Below, piece after piece: positions 11,169 to 21,945 of a stretch of 64,000 nucleotides of DNA (position 1 is its first letter; every line of letters begins with the position of its first letter). Origin of the DNA: Epiperipatus broadwayi. Its lineage: Eukaryota; Onychophora; Udeonychophora; Euonychophora; Peripatidae. The notes beneath the pieces are model-generated. The model made no database searches, was not told the DNA's origin, and saw nothing but the letters and a program-made list of their open reading frames with translations. Where the stretch lies: contig JAQFVV010012404.1 in NCBI GenBank assembly GCA_028023455.1, forward strand, positions 16,047,000 through 16,110,999. The letters are read 5' to 3'. The position numbers and the translations under genes were made by a program.

Positions 11169-12762
11169 ACACATGTATAAATTAAATATAAACTATAATA
11201 TATATAATCACCGTTTCAACAAATGACAAATTTGATCAAGTTACTCAACCGCTTTCAAAGATCTAAGCCTTCATTTTCAAGAAGTAGCTGGTTTAAAATA
11301 TGCAAATTAAGGTGGACTAAATCTTCATTGACTTAGATACTCACATCCCTGAGGTTTTTAGACTGAAAAAGGTGGCTCTAGAGCAAAATACACAGATGAC
11401 AGCTCTTGATGTTGCAGAATTGTATGGGTCTATCGACAGACCTAAATCCATAATAATAGTAAAAGAAGCACTCACCAGTCATGGCATGAGACAGGATTGT
11501 ATCCAATTTATTGTAGCCATGTTGAGCTGGACGAACAAAAACATGTATGTTGTGTTCAACCAAGAATGGTACAACATGCTCAATGGGTGGCCAATGAATC
11601 TTCCAATGAGTGGAATTTTTGCCAGCATCATAATGAATGCATACGAACAAATTATCATCCCAAGATGTGGGCTGTGGTTTATTGCTATATACTAGATATG
11701 TGGATGACATTTTTATAGCTGTTCCTAAAGAAATAATAGAAGACATTAAGACAGACCTCCAACAGCATCAGGTCTACACATAAACACAGCTCAAAATGAA
11801 GCTCTGAATAGTATTAAATATCTAGATCTACAAGTGATGATGGAGGTCCATCGCTTCTGTTATAGAATGACCATCAAACTGATCAATGTTAGGGGGCCAC
11901 ATATACCACTCATCAACCACTCAATATACATATAAAATGGCTGGTCTGAAATCTTTCTTATACAGAAATGCAAATCTCTGCAGCTTCGAAGCTAATAAAA
12001 GGAAGAACATTGAGGTGTTCAGAAATGAATTAATAAATGCAAAATATAATAAGAAAGCAATCGATAATATTGTTAGAAATTTTAAAAACTGTCCCATTCA
12101 AGAAAATAAACAGAATAAACACCGTATCTTACTGCCATATATCAAAAATATACATAAAGATTTATATACAATCTTTAGTAATAATTTTAGCTTGTGTTAT
12201 CACTCTCCCCCCAATTTCAACAGATGTGTAAACAATACTAAAGACTACATTCCCTCAATATATACCCAACAGGCCATTTACAAGAATGTGTGTAGTAACA
12301 ATAATTGTCTGGAAGTATATTATGATGAGAGTAGGGCATCCATCCATACAAAACTTGCACAACATGTATATGCATACAATAAGGCTCTGGTTGATCCATC
12401 CCACCCATCTATTTTGCACAGCTTACAGCTTCTACAGGACACCAGTGCAGGCCAGACAAGCCTCGCATGGTGTGCTGACAGCAGCATGAATTGTGAAGGA
12501 AAGTTAAAGAGACATGTTATGTCATCTCTGATGTTCATGCCATGAATAAAAAAGAAAGATTTTATATTTTATGCCATCTCCAGGAAGTGGCAATCTAGGT
12601 CAATGAACATTTAGTCTACTGTAATTTGCATATTTTAATCCAGCTAGTTCTTGAAAATGAAAGCTTAGACCTTTGAAAGCACTTGAGTAAATTGATAAAA
12701 TTTGTCATTTGTTGAGATGATGATTATATATATTATAGTTTATATTTAATTTATATGTGTGT
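11169..12762 (+). mobile_element. Penelope-like element flanked by inverted repeats
   Basis: A PLE relic of about 1.6 kb. Its arms 11169-11338 and 12594-12762 are inverted copies of each other; the shared blocks include TAAATATAAACTATAATATA and GAACTAGCTGG or its variant. Between them lie an RT with a YVDD box and a degenerate GIY-YIG-like C-terminus. Outside, a 21-bp direct repeat (CTTATAGTAGCC...) is present at 11086-11106 and 12764-12784. The right copy abuts the arm; the left copy lies about 60 bp outside it. Inverted or composite terminal repeats and variable-length target duplications are known for PLEs. The element is inactivated by frameshifts. Confidence 0.75.
11372..12545 (+). pseudogene. 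PLE reverse transcriptase + GIY-YIG remnant
   Basis: The frame opening near 11372 contains TALDVAELYGSI, matching the RT motif with the first catalytic Asp (usually D-V-x-x-L-Y-x-S-I). It then shifts to LPMSGIFASIIMNAYE (the P-M-G-S-P-L-S equivalent) and again to TRYVDDIFIAVPKE at 11689-11730, which holds the catalytic Y-x-D-D. After stops, IKYLDLQVMM near 11812 corresponds to the Y-L-D-I block. The last ORF (11886-12545) covers the RT thumb/connector and ends in VYYDESRASIHTKLAQHVYA, resembling the Y-I-G-E-T-x-R-x-x-x-x-R-x-x-E-H pattern of the PLE endonuclease, with the catalytic Arg and Glu not clearly conserved. At least three frameshifts are needed, so it is dead. A related endonuclease tail (LAQHKYSYNKARNNPS) lies at 59172-59447. 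Confidence 0.75.
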
Positions 12763-12763
12763 A

Positions 12764-12784
12764 CTTATAGTAGCCATTTTAATA
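12764..12784 (+). repeat. 21-bp direct repeat, right copy
   Basis: Exact second copy of 11086-11106, directly adjoining the right inverted arm of the PLE. Confidence 0.6.
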
Positions 12785-12867
12785 AAATACACATAAACAT
12801 TTGTATAATCAAGGTTGGGCTGACCAAGTTGAAACAAGTCTTAAAAACTGTACCTCTTAAAATTATT

Positions 12868-13080
12868 TAGAAGGATTTTGCAATGTAGAGGTAGCATACT
12901 TGCCTTCCAATCTACGACCGAAAGTTCAAATCCAGGACAAATTAAATTATTCATAGATGCTTAGGAATTGTCTCTCAGGTAACTGACTCATAGCTAGTCT
13001 GATAACTATCCAACATTGATTGGAAAATTGTATCTAACTATTCGTACTTATTTTGAAGGTAAAAAAATAATGACAAGCCA
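12868..13080 (+). repeat. tRNA-Gly-like SINE
   Basis: The head at 12880-12938 resembles a tRNA-Gly(UCC) gene: GAGGTAGCATA (A box region), TTGCCTTCCAATCTA (anticodon arm with TCC in the loop position) and AAGTTCAAATCC (B box, consensus GGTTCGANTCC). The 3' acceptor strand is absent, and an unrelated body of about 140 bp follows. That is the usual layout of a tRNA-derived SINE rather than a functional tRNA. No clear target duplication was found. Confidence 0.55.
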
Positions 13081-13261
13081 CCCAAATCTTCATATCTAGT
13101 AATTAGTATGCTTGGTGAGTACTGCTTTTTTCTTCTCTGTTGCTCTATATGGGAAGGCTAAAGATGTCTTTATTATGCAATTTGATATTTATCATAAAAG
13201 ATTATTTTTCTATCTACTTAAAATGTTTTATTGAAGAAAGCAAAAAGTGCATATATATATA

Positions 13262-13295
13262 TTGTAACCGTAGCTGGGTTCAAACCCTGTTACAA
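13262..13295 (+). repeat. TTGTAAC...GTTACAA inverted ends with a B-box-like core
   Basis: TTGTAAC (13262-13268) and GTTACAA (13289-13295) bracket GCTGGGTTCAAACCC, a good Pol III B-box match. A TA run precedes it. Near-duplicate flanks (GAAAG-x-x-AAAAGTGCATA) occur on both sides. This could be a fragment of a tRNA-like SINE or a very short foldback unit. Confidence 0.4.
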
Positions 13296-13400
13296 GAAAG
13301 TGAAAAGTGCATACGCATTACCCTCAATATAGCATATATTCAAGCGGGCGATAAAGGGTTAAAAAAATATATAGTTATACATATATATATACGTGCGTGA

Positions 13401-14785
13401 AGTAAATTTTAAACTCTTTTTCTTTATTATTCTTTTTTTTTTTTGTTAGAAAATAAATGGGGAAGGGAGTGATTAGTAAGCATTATTTATTTTGGAATGT
13501 TTTACTTTTAAAATATTACAAATTAACAAAATTACAGTTGTGCACAAATATGTTATAAATTGTTTAGAATATTGATTTAAGTTTCAATTATATTTCAAAT
13601 TAACGAGGGTAGCGAAAAGGAAATATTGTTTGTGCCTTCAAGCAATTTTGTGTTTGAATCACAATCGCTAATTACTGAAAAAAAATAAAATTCCAAGAAA
13701 AAGCCAAAGAATGTTTGACCAAAAAGAATAGATTCCAGGAATGACAGCACCACCAAAACAATGGAAATGTAAATTAAAAGAAGTAAAAGTAATTTGGAAA
13801 GGAAAACCTATTCAAAGAAAAAGACTTAGATTGAAGATCTGATAAAAAAAAAAAAAAATTTCCTTTGTCTGAGAAATGAAAATTAATTAGACAAAAAAAT
13901 TAATGAGAATTTGAGAAAGGAAAAAGACAGATTTCAGTTAGATTGTGACCACTGAATGAGACAGACTCATAAAGATATAGAAAAAAATATTTAACATGAT
14001 GGAGTAAGGACCATACGCAAAGGGCTTCATCACCCACAGCCAATGCGAACTGACTATAAACCGCCTGCCTGCCGAAGAACCTAGGAACCTCGTGAATACT
14101 TCAGATTGCTGAACATAAAATGAAATAGAAAAGAATCGTACGTCCCAAAATATGAATTTATTTGATTTGAAAATTATATTAGACAAGAATCCACTTACAG
14201 CTTCACCATTACTTATGGACATCTAAATATCGGACTCTGTAGAAAGAAATTATATATTGCACTTTCATAAGGCAACTTCAAATACTACTAGATCTCGGAA
14301 ATCCACTTGATATGCTTCATTACATTCTAATCCCATACCCTAGGGTTTCATCTGGTAAAGTGAACTCTATTTTTATATAACTCAGAATTGCTTATAGCTA
14401 CCCTCGAAAATAACAAACTTTCTTAAATTATTTCATAACATAAAATTATTGTGTACAACTGTATAGTAAAATATTTTTTCTTATATATATAAATTAATAT
14501 GTGTTTATTTTAAATTAAATGTTTTATTGTTTCATTTATGATTTGGGAACTTATTATATATTTTAAATGAGAGGGATAAGAATTGACTTACATAGATAGC
14601 ATTTAGATATTAATAATAAAATTTAGTACAGATTTACCTTTGCATAAGAATTATTCAGTAATTATCATTTACGTTTTCTAATTACTTCATTTGCCAAATA
14701 AAGTCCAATGATTCAAATATGTCCAAGGTAAATGGATATGTCTATAAGTACATTATAAATTAATTACAAACCTATATTTTTTTGT
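13401..14785. other. AT-rich, no supported gene
   Basis: No exon or transposon could be supported. The patch 14010-14100 is less AT-rich than its surroundings and lies in a 94-codon minus ORF (13938-14222). Its translation matches no family I recognise, and it has neither splice signals nor relatives in the window. Confidence 0.4.
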
Positions 14786-14960
14786 GTGTTATTATCTCCG
14801 TTCATCCGATAGGTTTTCCTCCCCACCCTGGGAGTGAGTTAGCTTGAGTCAGGCACCTCGTTAATCGGGAAATATAATTCTCATCATAATAGTGAGTTTG
14901 GCGCTTGAGGTCATCGATAAATTGACACTCATAAATATATTCTCCCGTAGACATTTTTTT
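14786..14960 (+). repeat. SINE-like fragment, relatively GC-rich
   Basis: This segment stands out by composition. A stretch around 14850-14885 (CCTCGTTAATCGGGAAATATAA) is closely matched near 44495-44515 (CCTCATTAATCAGGCAAATATAA), so it is dispersed in the window. No ORF is present. It may be the body of a SINE whose head is not recognisable here. Confidence 0.45.
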
Positions 14961-15100
14961 AATATTTAGATCTTATTCAAGATACAAGGGCTTCCAGAAA
15001 CTTTTATTCATTTATCTTAAATCCCATTTACGCAACACTTAAAATTTGCATCAAGTAAACAATACTTGTATGAATAATTCGTATCAGAATTTTCTTTGGT

Positions 15101-15120
15101 GGGTAATATTTAAATATTAC
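15101..15120. repeat. 20-bp perfect palindrome
   Basis: GGTAATATTT followed by its exact reverse complement, without a spacer. No associated feature is visible. Confidence 0.8.
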
Positions 15121-15295
15121 CTACAGGGGTTATGGTGACTAGACAGCCATAGAAATTCCATCTAGTCTATGGTTTAGCTTACTGGTCCAGTTCTTGAGAT
15201 CTATATTATTTGGTTTAAGTTCACCAACATCAGATATAGACGTGAGAAAGGGGATGCCCGTAAAAAAAATATATATATATAATTAAAAAAGCTAT

Positions 15296-15717
15296 TAACA
15301 CAGGCAAACTCTCCATATAGTAGTTCCACTCAGTGCCAGCCAGAGTAATCAAAGGATGCCAGAAGGCTTGTGCATAAAATCCCCATCTAGTGCCTACACA
15401 TCCAATATCCTCAAACTAGTTTCTGACTTGTGGCCTTCATTAGTGAGGAGCCTTGGATCTGAGAGCACTGCACCTAGATCTTAGGATCTAATGCAACTCT
15501 CCAGCAGCCACCTTTTATCTCTACTTAACTACAAAACTATGAGAATAAAATTAAAAACACAATAATATTTTCAATCTAAGCTCAATAGCTTATATAGTCA
15601 TATGGGTCTAAACTCAGTTCAGTACTCATACATTTTAATGTCTTTGGCTCTTATGCAGGATTTGTGTTAAACTACTAAATATCTCATAATCACCATTTCT
15701 TATGCTTGCACATAACT
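15296..15717 (-). repeat. Foldback repeat family, copy 1
   Basis: This is the first of three adjacent copies of a roughly 310-420 bp repeat. Shared blocks include CAGTGCCAGCCAGAGTAATC, GATGCCAGAAGGCTTGTGCA and CTTTTATCTCTACTTAACT. The minus orientation is chosen because the hammerhead-like core reads in that direction. It is directly followed by copy 2 in the same orientation, joined at an ATTAACACAGG repeat start. Confidence 0.85.
15409..15448 (-). ncRNA. Hammerhead-ribozyme-like core, copy 1
   Basis: Read on the minus strand: CCTCA (stem I 5'), CTAATGA (one change from the CTGATGA core), AGGC-loop-GTCA (stem II, weakened), GAAAC, TAG-TT (cleavage-site position) and TGAGG (stem I 3'). Stem I pairs perfectly over 5 bp. 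The core substitution makes this copy unlikely to cleave. Confidence 0.5.
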
Positions 15718-16030
15718 TTTATTAACACAGGAAAAACTCTCCATACAGTAGTGCCACTCAGTGCCAGCCAGAGTAATCAATGGATGCCAGAAGGCTTGTG
15801 CATAAAATCCCCCATCTAATGCCTACTCATTTAATATTCCCAGATTAGTTTCTGGATTGTGGCCTTCATCAGTGAGGAGTCTTGGCTCTGAGAGCACTGC
15901 ACCTAGATTTTAGGATCTAATGCAACCGTCCAGCAGCCACCTTTTATCTCTACTTAACTGTAAAACTATGAGAATAAAATTTGAAAACACAATAATATTT
16001 TCAATCTAAACTCAATAGCTTATGCCTAAT
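15718..16030 (-). repeat. Foldback repeat family, copy 2
   Basis: Direct repeat of copy 1 and inverted repeat of copy 3. With copy 3 it forms a large palindrome whose centre lies near 16030-16095. The boundary with copy 1 is exact at the ATTAACACAGG start. Confidence 0.85.
15839..15877 (-). ncRNA. Hammerhead-ribozyme-like core, copy 2
   Basis: On the minus strand an intact CTGATGA is preceded by CCTCA and followed by GGCC-loop-TCC, GAAAC, TAATC and TGGGA. Stem I has wobble and mismatch pairs; stem II is damaged by one base (ATCC for AGCC). Confidence 0.5.
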
Positions 16031-16440
16031 AGGATAGTGGTAGCTATGATTTTTAAAAAGCCAGACACCAAAATGTATGGGTACTGAATTGAGTTCAGAC
16101 TCATATGACTATATAAGCTATTGAGCTTAGATTGAAAATATTATGGTGTTTTCAATTTTATTCTCATAGTTTTGTAGTTAAGTAGAGATAAAAGGTGGCT
16201 GCTTGAGGGTTGCATTAGATCCTAAGATCTAGGTGCAGTGCTCTCAGATCTAAGGCTCCTCACTGACGAAGGCCACAAGCCAGAAACTAGTGTGAGGATA
16301 TTGGGTGAGTAGGCACTAGATGGGGATTTTATGCACTAACCTTCTGGCATCCTTTGATTACTCTGGCTGTCAATAAGTGGCACTACTGTATGCAGAGTTT
16401 TACCTGTGTTAATAACAGTTACGTGCAAGCATGAGAAATG
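16031..16440 (+). repeat. Foldback repeat family, copy 3 (inverted)
   Basis: Reverse-complement copy of copies 1 and 2. It ends with the same CTGTGTTAATA terminus in inverted form near 16400. Together with copy 2 it would extrude or transcribe as a hairpin with arms of about 300 bp. Confidence 0.85.
16258..16297 (+). ncRNA. Hammerhead-ribozyme-like core, copy 3
   Basis: CCTCA, CTGACGA (position 7 of the hammerhead core may vary), AGGC-CACAA-GCCA, GAAAC, TAGTG and TGAGG follow in the order of a type I hammerhead. Stem I has 5 perfect base pairs and stem II has 3 (GGC/GCC). The base at the cleavage position is G, which natural hammerheads do not use, and the first stem II pair is A-A instead of G-C. 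Confidence 0.5.
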
Positions 16441-17800
16441 GTGATCATGTAATGTTTAGTGGTTTAAAATTAAAAAGGACAAGTAAAATAAATTAATACA
16501 AATAAAAATATAGAAAATAAAAAAATTATAATATATTAAATCATTATTGGGCTTTAAATACACAGCAAATAACTTGATAGCTTCTTTATATTTTGTTGTT
16601 TTAGATTTTTTTTTTTAATGAGAAATTATTATTCATTCACTTAATAAATCTTGTGACATTGCCTAAATAATTTTTAAAATGTTTCAGTTTAAAACAAATG
16701 AGTTTAGCTGCTATTATAGTTATTGTTAAAAGAATTATTTAGGCTAAAATAACACTTTTTACCTGAGGTAAGAAAATGGAGAAAAAGAATTAGTAATGAT
16801 ATAAGAAAATATAATTTTGAATTAGCAATGAAAGCTATAGAAAAGAATAAAAAATCTTAAAGATATAAAATAAATTAATATTGAAAGAAAAATTGTTTCA
16901 GCAATAAAAAAAAAAAGATTTCTTATTAAAAATAAGGATGCCATCATTAATTAAAAGTGTAGAAAAATTCTACATAGAATTATATACTTATACAGAACAA
17001 AAATATCTACAATTATATCTTTTGAATTGTAAGAATTTTAAATGAAGAGGTATGACACACAAATCCATGAAAAATTTTTTTAAAAAAATAGTAGATTTAC
17101 TATTGACGATTGGGTGGGGAAATATAAAAATTATTGGTAAACTATATACCAAATAACAAATGATAAAGATGTGTTATATCAATATATGTTATTCTGCCAA
17201 GAGTAGGTCTAATTAGAGATAAGAAATGCAATATGTATGATATAAATTGAGAGTTCTGTGCAGTAGTACAGTTTAAAATTAACAGAATTGATTATTATTT
17301 GAGTAATTAGACTATTTAATACATATGCTAAATAATCAATTTGATCATTAAGTGTTCAAATGTCACATTAATCTTTCAAGTAACAAACTTACTAACTGTA
17401 GCAGATATGCCAAATTTAAGATATTACTTTTTAAGGTTGCAACAAAAGATCCAATTGGTGTAGAAGTTAAAAAAATATATAAAAATGGCTATAAAGCATG
17501 GTGAAAACTATAAATATGAGTTAAATAAATTAGAAAAATCATTATTAAAAATGAAAAAAAACATTTAGACATTCTATGTATAAAATAAAAAGTAAAGAAT
17601 GCTGAGAAAATATTATTGGAGAAATATTATTTAGAAAATAATAAAAACCTAATGGAGAAATATTATTTAGGAAATAATAAAAACCTCATGGAATAGATAT
17701 AGTGTTTGAATCACAACAATTATAGCAATGTGTTAAATGGAAAACATATACTCTATCATATGAATTAAAATTAATCTAATGATTTATTGATTGAGACTTT
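16441..17800 (+). other. A-rich stretch, possible LINE relic
   Basis: Mostly A-rich on the plus strand. Between about 16790 and 17100 short readable pieces such as FELAMKAIEKNKKS and SVEKFYIELYTYTEQKY resemble the region in front of the reverse transcriptase of RTE-type LINEs, where an E-x-F-Y-x-x-L-Y motif is typical. Stops are frequent and no catalytic box is visible, so this is tentative. Confidence 0.3.
17618..17689. repeat. Tandem duplication, 36-bp unit x2
   Basis: Units 17618-17653 and 17654-17689 differ at two positions. Each begins GGAGAAATATTATTTAG. This is a simple local duplication. Confidence 0.85.
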
Positions 17801-18389
17801 ATGATAAGTTGGAACCTTGAAAATGATAGAGCTGGGCCAAGAATCTTGACTTCCAAAGTTTATCCTTCTACCTTTGCTAAACCACATAAATTAAACAAGT
17901 TCAACTTCAATTAATAAGAATAAAATTAACAAAATAATCAAAAAAGTAGTATCATTTGTAATAAATTTATAAAAATAAACATGAAAGCAAGCAGCTAACA
18001 AAGTTAAAAAATTATCCTTTTAAGACATTTAATACTCTTTCAGTCTTTTTTGCATTGTTTATCTTAAATAAAGCAACATATTAATAAAAAACATTTAACA
18101 ATATTTTTTATTAAGATGTTTTTTCACAGTTTCAAATGTGCAGTGGGCAGTTTATTACTTTGTTTTTTTTTCTCTCTCCCGAACATTAATTAATCAAGTA
18201 ATTAATTAAGTATTAATGCAATGTAAATACATAGTATTAATACATAGAATATTATAAATATTATTCTTATATCTTCTCTTTAACTTTTTTTGTATTTCTT
18301 CATATATTCATATATATTACTTTTTATAAATCTCCACATATACATTCTAATGCAATTTTTTTATATATAATTCCTTTAATTTTCTAACA
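17801..18389. other. AT-rich, no feature seen
   Basis: No coding or repeat signal that I can support, up to the 3' end motif of the minus-strand PLE. Confidence 0.5.
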
Positions 18390-18417
18390 GTTTCAACTGT
18401 CCTGCAGTCTTCATCAG
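18390..18417 (-). ncRNA. PLE 3'-end hammerhead-like motif
   Basis: On the minus strand CTGATGA (18417-18411) is followed by GACTG-CAGGA-CAGTT, a 5-bp hairpin with one G-T pair, and then GAAAC (18394-18390). This is the stem II geometry of a hammerhead. It lies downstream of the PLE endonuclease remnant, where PLE hammerheads are known. Stem I is only about 2 bp and the cleavage triplet is unclear. Confidence 0.55.
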
Positions 18418-21066
18418 AGTTACAACATTTAAACATATAATCATATAACCATTATTCTATATACATATAAAAATACATATATTACATTATTATTCATAAT
18501 CATATTTTATTTTTGACCCTATACCTTTACTTCCCTTTTGTTCTAATTATTATTTTGTCATTATTTCTTTTTTATTTATACTTTATTTTTTACCATTTCT
18601 TCCTATCTATCATTCTACTAACTCTCTAATATATTTTATCACCTTTTTATTTTACTTTTAATACCTATAAGTCTAATTCCTTTCCTACCTGCTTATTATT
18701 TATCTATACTTATTCTTTTATTAATAATTTTTATTCCTATTTCTATCTTTATTTTTTAGTCTCTTTTATAATTTACTTATTTGTTTTATTCACCTTTTGC
18801 ATAACCTTCCTCTTTTTTTTTTAAATTTATAACTGACTCTTTTTTCAAAATCCTTGGCCTCTTTTTCATATACTCCTGTAAGTAATACAACTCCCTCTAT
18901 TATCAATGTCTTTAAATTTTTATACTTTATTTAACATTTTATTTAAAAAAACTTTATATATACACTTTCTCTATTATTATTAATATTCCTATAAAATACT
19001 GTCTTTACCACAACTCCCATCTCTATTTAAATTTTGTTTTATCTTCTTAATTAATATAGCTTCTTTTATTTTTCCATCTTTTATTAGTATATCCAGTCAT
19101 TCTTATGCTATCTCTCTCAAATATATGTTCTGTTGCCATAGCATGCATATAAATTGGAAATTTTTTCTATCATACCTTTGCAGAATCAATCTTGTATAGA
19201 TTGAATTTTTTGTTTCTTCTACATATTTAGTTCTTATCATATTATTTTTATATGATCTACATTCTATCTCATGTACTTCATTTTTATGTCATTCTAATCC
19301 TTTAATATATTTATTAACTAATATATCCATTACATTTCTTCTTTTTTATTTACTATCTTATCTTTAATTACATTATTATATTTTTTATTAATTTTTTAAA
19401 ATAATTTTATTAATGCTCTTCAATATATTAATACTATGTGTTTTAACACCTATATATTCATTCTTTTTTATGTTATCTTTCTTACATTTTACCTTCTCTT
19501 CTTCTTTATTTTCTACATTTTATCTTTTTTTCTGATATTTTTACACTTTTCTGTATTATTTTCTTTGGATATTCATTTTCTTTAAACTCTTTAACTATTA
19601 ATTTTACCTCTTTCTTATACTCTTCTTCATTTGAACAATAATTAATAGCTCTTTATACTCTTGAACTTATACTACTTATTTTATATTTATTATCCATATT
19701 AGAATTCTAATTCATTATATTATTATCCACATTCATTTTTTTATATACTGATGTTTCTATTCTACATTTTCCCTTCTCATATAATTTCTTTAATAATATA
19801 TTCAAATACGACAACTTATTATCTTTTCCCCTCTCTATTGTAAACTTTATATTCTTATCCAATTTATTATTTTTTTCTAAATACCTATCTATTTTGCCTT
19901 TTACTTTTATTAAAAATTAACAAATAATCATTCACATATTTTTTTAACATTATTGGTTCATTCTCCTCATCCATCATTACTTTTTTCATTTCTTCCATAC
20001 ATATTGCTTAATTTGTTACTCAATGCTCCTCCTATCAATAACCCTTTTTTCTGCTTAAAATATTCTCTATTAAATTCAAATCTTATCTCTTTACAACATA
20101 TTTCCATAATTTGTTTCAATGTTATTATCGACATTTCTATTTCTTTTTCTTTATATTTGTATACATTGACACTATATTAATCTTAACCATTGTCAACCTC
20201 CACTTATCATAATTACTTATTTATTATTCTTTATATATGCACTACTTTTTTATTAATGTACTTTTTAAAAGTATTATTTGCTAATCATTTTCATGGCTCA
20301 TCAAAATATTACTAATATTAATGGCGCTCCTTCTTTGTATATTTTTGGTGTTCCATATATTCTTGCTACTTCACAATTCTTATTTCCTAATTCTCCTAAT
20401 GTTCTCTGTCTATTACTCCATTATTATACAATCCTTTTATTAGGTCATACATTTTTTACTCTTTATTCTAGTATCATCTTTCTTTATTTTTATAAAAAAT
20501 TCTTCTGACATTTTTTTCATTTTTTATATATATTCTTCTTTTTTCATTAATACCATTTTATGAACCTTATCTGATTTTGTAAATATTATCTTTTTTTATA
20601 TTTCTTTTTTATCTCCCTAACTTCTTTTACTGTTATTTTATTTTCATTAATTGTCCTATTCTTATCCTTTTTACTATCTCTACCTTTCAATTTCTTCATT
20701 TTACATTTCATATTATTTACTTCTTCTTTTAATATTTCCATCCATTCTTTAATAATATATATTATAATTATATTCTAAATATTTCTGTACTCATTTTACT
20801 ATTAAAACCTGTATTTTTAATACATTTCTATTACTACACCTCCCATATGGCACCTATTTTAACTCTTTCTTAAGTATTTCCATCTCTTCTTCTTTTGAGT
20901 TTATATCACTTAAATTAAATATTTTATTTCCATTCTTTACACATCCTTTGTTATCTTCATCTTCCTTCTCCTTCATCAAGTTTTTCATTTTTCTTTTATA
21001 TCTCAACATCATATATTTATTTATAATGTTTTTCTTTTTACACAATTCTCTAAACAATTCTTCTCT
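18390..21066 (-). mobile_element. Penelope-like element, near full-length relic
   Basis: Read from 21066 leftwards. A charged N-terminal region (RREELFRELCKKKN, RYKRKMKNLMKEK) is followed by KKDDTRIKSKK near 20490, the Y-G-T-P-K-I-x-x-E-G block near 20340, NIVSMYTN near 20165 (motif with the first catalytic Asp, here replaced), KKGLLIGGALSNKLSNMY near 20050, then RIETSVYKK and NVDNNIMN near 19750. These follow the PLE RT order. Near 19150 a degenerate YACYGNRTYI-ERDSIRM segment corresponds to the GIY-YIG endonuclease tail, and the 3'-end motif lies at 18390-18417. Many stops and frameshifts mean it is long dead. It stands head to head with the plus-strand copy at 21073. Confidence 0.75.
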
Positions 21067-21072
21067 TCTAAC

Positions 21073-21945
21073 TAGTATAAAGAAAGATGATACTAGAATA
21101 AAGAGTAAAAAATATATATGAGTTATTAAAAAGATTGTATAACAATGGAGTAATAGATAGGAGAACATTAAGGGAATTAGGAAATAAGGATTGTAAAGAA
21201 GCAATAATATATGGAACACCAAATATATACAAAGAAGGAGTGCCATTAAGACCAATAATAAATGGTAGGGGTTCATATTTTGATAAGCTATTTAAATGGT
21301 TAGCAAATAATATTTTTAAAAAATACATTAATAAAAAAAGTAGTGCATATATAAAGAATTAATTAAAGAGATTAAAGAAAAAATAAGTAATTATGGTAAG
21401 TATAGGTTGACAATGATTAAGATAGATATAGTGTCAATGTATACAAATATGGATGTAGAGAAAGTAATAGAAATTGCAATTAGTAAATATTTATAAAGTG
21501 GATAAAGAACAAGAAGTAGAAATACCAATAATAAAGTTGAAACAAATTATGAACATATGTTGTAAAGAGATAATATTTGAATTTAATGGAGAATATTTTA
21601 AGCCGAAAAAAGGGTTATTGATAGGAGAGGCATTGAGTAACATATTAAGCAATATATATAGAAGAAATGGAAAAAGTAATGATGGATGAGGAGAATGGAC
21701 CAATAATGTTCAAAAGTATGTGAATGATTATTTGTTAATTTTTAATAAAAGTGAAAGGCAAATAGATAGGTATTTAGAAAAAATTAATGAATTGGATGAG
21801 AATATAAAATTTACAGTAGCATATTTGGATATATTATTAAAGAAATCATATGAGAAAGAAAATGTAGAATAGAAACATCAGTATATAAGAAAATGAATGT
21901 GGATGATAATATAATGAATTGGAATTCTAATATGATAATAAATGG
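21073..21945 (+). mobile_element. Penelope-like element fragment, inverted relative to its neighbour
   Basis: The nucleotide sequence from GTATAAAGAAAGATGATACT (21078) onward repeats the minus copy from about 20490 downward, so this copy is 5'-truncated. It encodes LYNNGVIDRRTLRELGNK, YGTPNIYKEGVPLRPI (a PLE signature with L-R-P-I kept), IDIVSMYTNM (first catalytic Asp kept), KKGLLIGEALSNILSNIY, and KYVNDYLLIF, where the Y-x-D-D box has become Y-V-N-D. It ends near 21945, before the thumb and endonuclease. Frames are broken at about 21362 and 21660. Confidence 0.75.

Noticed and set aside
11378-11746. 122-codon minus-strand ORF
   Set aside because: Antisense of the PLE reverse transcriptase, whose RT motifs read on the plus strand.
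13938-14222. 94-codon minus-strand ORF in a less AT-rich patch
   Set aside because: No family motif, no splice signals and no related copy; not enough to call a gene.
15296-16440. CRISPR-like array
   Set aside because: Repeats are long, partly inverted and in a eukaryotic context; no short repeat/spacer regularity.
19953-20508. Two hydrophobic plus-strand ORFs that look like membrane proteins
   Set aside because: They are the antisense of PLE RT motifs (for example the K-K-G-L-L-I-G block); T-rich antisense gives Leu/Phe/Ile-rich false membrane segments. The same holds for 20854-21328 minus hydrophobic starts and 21491-21703 minus.
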